From contig NZ_WNKF01000001.1 in NCBI RefSeq assembly GCF_010119225.1, positions 186,001-250,000 of the forward strand: 64,000 bases of DNA, read 5' to 3'. The stretch comes from Cyclobacterium roseum (GTDB lineage: Bacteria > Bacteroidota > Bacteroidia > Cytophagales > Cyclobacteriaceae). The translations under genes were made by a program, and so were the position numbers. Below, one piece after another: positions 63,019-64,000 of the stretch; positions within the stretch are counted from its first letter, which is position 1; each line of letters begins with the position of its first letter. The notes below the pieces were generated by a model, which saw only the letters and a list, made by a program, of their open reading frames with translations, did no database searches and had not been told where the DNA came from.

Positions 63019-63663
63019 ATGCATCAACTAAAAATGTCACGCTTGATAGAGGCGTTGGAAGTTATCGAACACGACTATGAGGTAGATTTTCATGTTCCGG
63101 TAAAACCGGCCCTTCTGGATGGTAAAGGACAAGAACTATTAAATGAGGCGTATAAGGGACTTGGTGGGCAGGGAGCCTATCCGGTATTGCGTCAATTGAA
63201 GGTACCCGTCAAAGTAGGTCAACATTTATTGATATATGATGATGCGAACCATTTTAACCGGTATCGCCAAACCACTTTAAAGTCGGAATTGTATCGTGTC
63301 TTTCAGTTTTCCTGGCATTCAGGCTACCTGCGCATGTGCCGTTCTCACGAACGCGAATGCCTTCTTTCTGGTTTACAGGAACGGGTATGGAATGGCCCTC
63401 CGCTTGCATCCAACTGTTTTGGAGCAGCAGAGGAGCCTGGAGAATTGACTGGAAATGGATCTCCTGGTTGGAAACTTAATGCCTATAATGATTTGCAATA
63501 CGATTTGATGGCCCGGTTGCAGGGGTATCGGCTTATCCGCATTCCAGCCTACGAAAACCTAATGATAGCCGGTAGACTACAGCGAATAGATAAGTTATTG
63601 TTGCAGCCAAATGAAGCTACTTTGCAGGCACTTGGTAGCTGGTTGGTGAGAAAGATGGACTGA
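63019..63663 (+). CDS. Conserved hypothetical protein, 214 residues
   Basis: No signal peptide and no domain I recognise. The chain is rich in conserved-looking patches: EVIEHDYEVDFHVPVKPALL, HLLIYDDANHFNRYRQTTLK, FQFSWHSGYLRMCRSHEREC and AYENLMIAGRLQRIDKLLLQ. Two Cys in the C-x5-C pattern (MCRSHEREC) and several His might bind metal, but this is a weak inference. It is convergent with the deoxynucleoside kinase gene, whose stop codon begins at the next base. Confidence 0.65.
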   Translation: MHQLKMSRLIEALEVIEHDYEVDFHVPVKPALLDGKGQELLNEAYKGLGGQGAYPVLRQLKVPVKVGQHLLIYDDANHFNRYRQTTLKSELYRVFQFSWHSGYLRMCRSHERECLLSGLQERVWNGPPLASNCFGAAEEPGELTGNGSPGWKLNAYNDLQYDLMARLQGYRLIRIPAYENLMIAGRLQRIDKLLLQPNEATLQALGSWLVRKMD

Positions 63664-64000
63664 TCAGGGAAACAGCCCAAATAATTCGCGGTCAATCCTG
63701 CTTACGATTTCCGAAAAATGGTCCCGGTTATCAGCGAAATTTAGGTTGTTGACATCGACTACCAATAGTTTTCCGTGTTTGTAGCCAGCTATCCATTTTT
63801 CATAATGCTCATTTAGGCTTTTAAGGTATGCTATTTGGATACTTCGTTCGTAATTTCTCCCCCGTTTTTCGATTTGATCTACCAATTTGGGAATGTCCGA
63901 TTTCAAATAAATCAGTAAATCCGGTGGGCTAATAAATTTTTCCATTGATTGATACAGCTCCAGGTAATTTTTATAGTCCCTGTTCGAAATTAACGCCGTC
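63664..64000 (-). CDS. Deoxynucleoside kinase (5' end outside window)
   Basis: About 112 residues are visible, with the start beyond the right edge: the frame stays open upstream of the first internal ATG at 63945. The C-terminal half of the dNK/deoxyadenosine-deoxyguanosine kinase family is seen: ISNRDYKNYLELYQSMEKFI, PPDLLIYLKSDIPKLVDQIE, the lid RGRNYERSI and ALISNRDYK upstream. The family's P-loop (GNIGxGKS) must lie outside the window. It phosphorylates deoxynucleosides for the salvage pathway. Confidence 0.87.
   Translation of the reverse strand, partial: TALISNRDYKNYLELYQSMEKFISPPDLLIYLKSDIPKLVDQIEKRGRNYERSIQIAYLKSLNEHYEKWIAGYKHGKLLVVDVNNLNFADNRDHFSEIVSRIDRELFGLFP

Overview
The window comes from a Bacteroidota chromosome, most likely an aerobic, probably marine member of the Cytophagales (Cyclobacteriaceae/Algoriphagus-like; this is inference). 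The evidence is a moderate GC content judged by eye, genes with almost no Shine-Dalgarno sequences, one promoter with a 7/8 match to the Bacteroidota TTTG-N19-TAnnTTTG pattern, many Sec or lipoprotein signals on exported hydrolases, and homologues typical of that group. There are no rRNA or tRNA genes, CRISPR arrays or insertion sequences.

Left arm (1-24940): a partial phosphatase lipoprotein and a glycerophosphodiesterase are followed by a metY-metX-VOC operon on the minus strand, controlled by a SAM-I riboswitch. Next come an acyloxyacyl hydrolase and a plus-strand run (subtilase, cysteine desulfurase, moaC, a MobB-like/MobA fusion, a THUMP methyltransferase). A minus-strand group of exported hydrolases follows: three amidohydrolases, an NlpC/P60 lipoprotein and an M28 carboxypeptidase. 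Only one of the three amidohydrolases keeps its metal ligands. A small housekeeping block (methyltransferase, radical SAM protein, DUF3253-like protein, msrA, a 557-residue protein of unknown function) ends at a remnant of a flavodoxin-like gene.

Centre (25402-50967): a complete extracellular contractile injection system (eCIS), all on the plus strand. The order is cap protein (DUF4255/Pvc16), a 285-residue unknown, one sheath gene with a large acidic insertion, two tube proteins, a 49-residue DUF5908 protein, LysM tube-initiator, VgrG-like spike, PAAR tip, gp25, two very large baseplate proteins, and an 880-residue unknown. A strong hairpin and a 259-bp gap follow. Then come the tape measure, two DUF4157 (eCIS core) proteins, a TPR protein, the AAA+ ATPase and a peptidoglycan-binding M15 peptidase. 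The larger DUF4157 protein (1212 residues) carries an HNH-like nuclease block and a long beta-rich C-terminus, and is the best cargo candidate. No recognisable tail-fibre gene is present. The layout resembles the AlgoCIS type described from Algoriphagus, in which baseplate extensions form a cage. In the likely working order, the baseplate assembles on the spike, tube and sheath polymerise along the tape measure, the cap closes the particle, the ATPase helps assembly or loading, DUF4157 proteins travel as cargo, and the M15 enzyme may open the producer's wall for release.

Right arm (51002-64000): a gamma-glutamyltransferase, a DoxX-like protein, a DEAD-box helicase with a TTG start, an FAD oxidoreductase, an MsbA-type ABC exporter, a KatE-type large catalase with a clear terminator, a second gamma-glutamyltransferase (lipoprotein), an Hpt phosphotransfer protein, a small membrane protein, an unknown 214-residue protein and a partial deoxynucleoside kinase.
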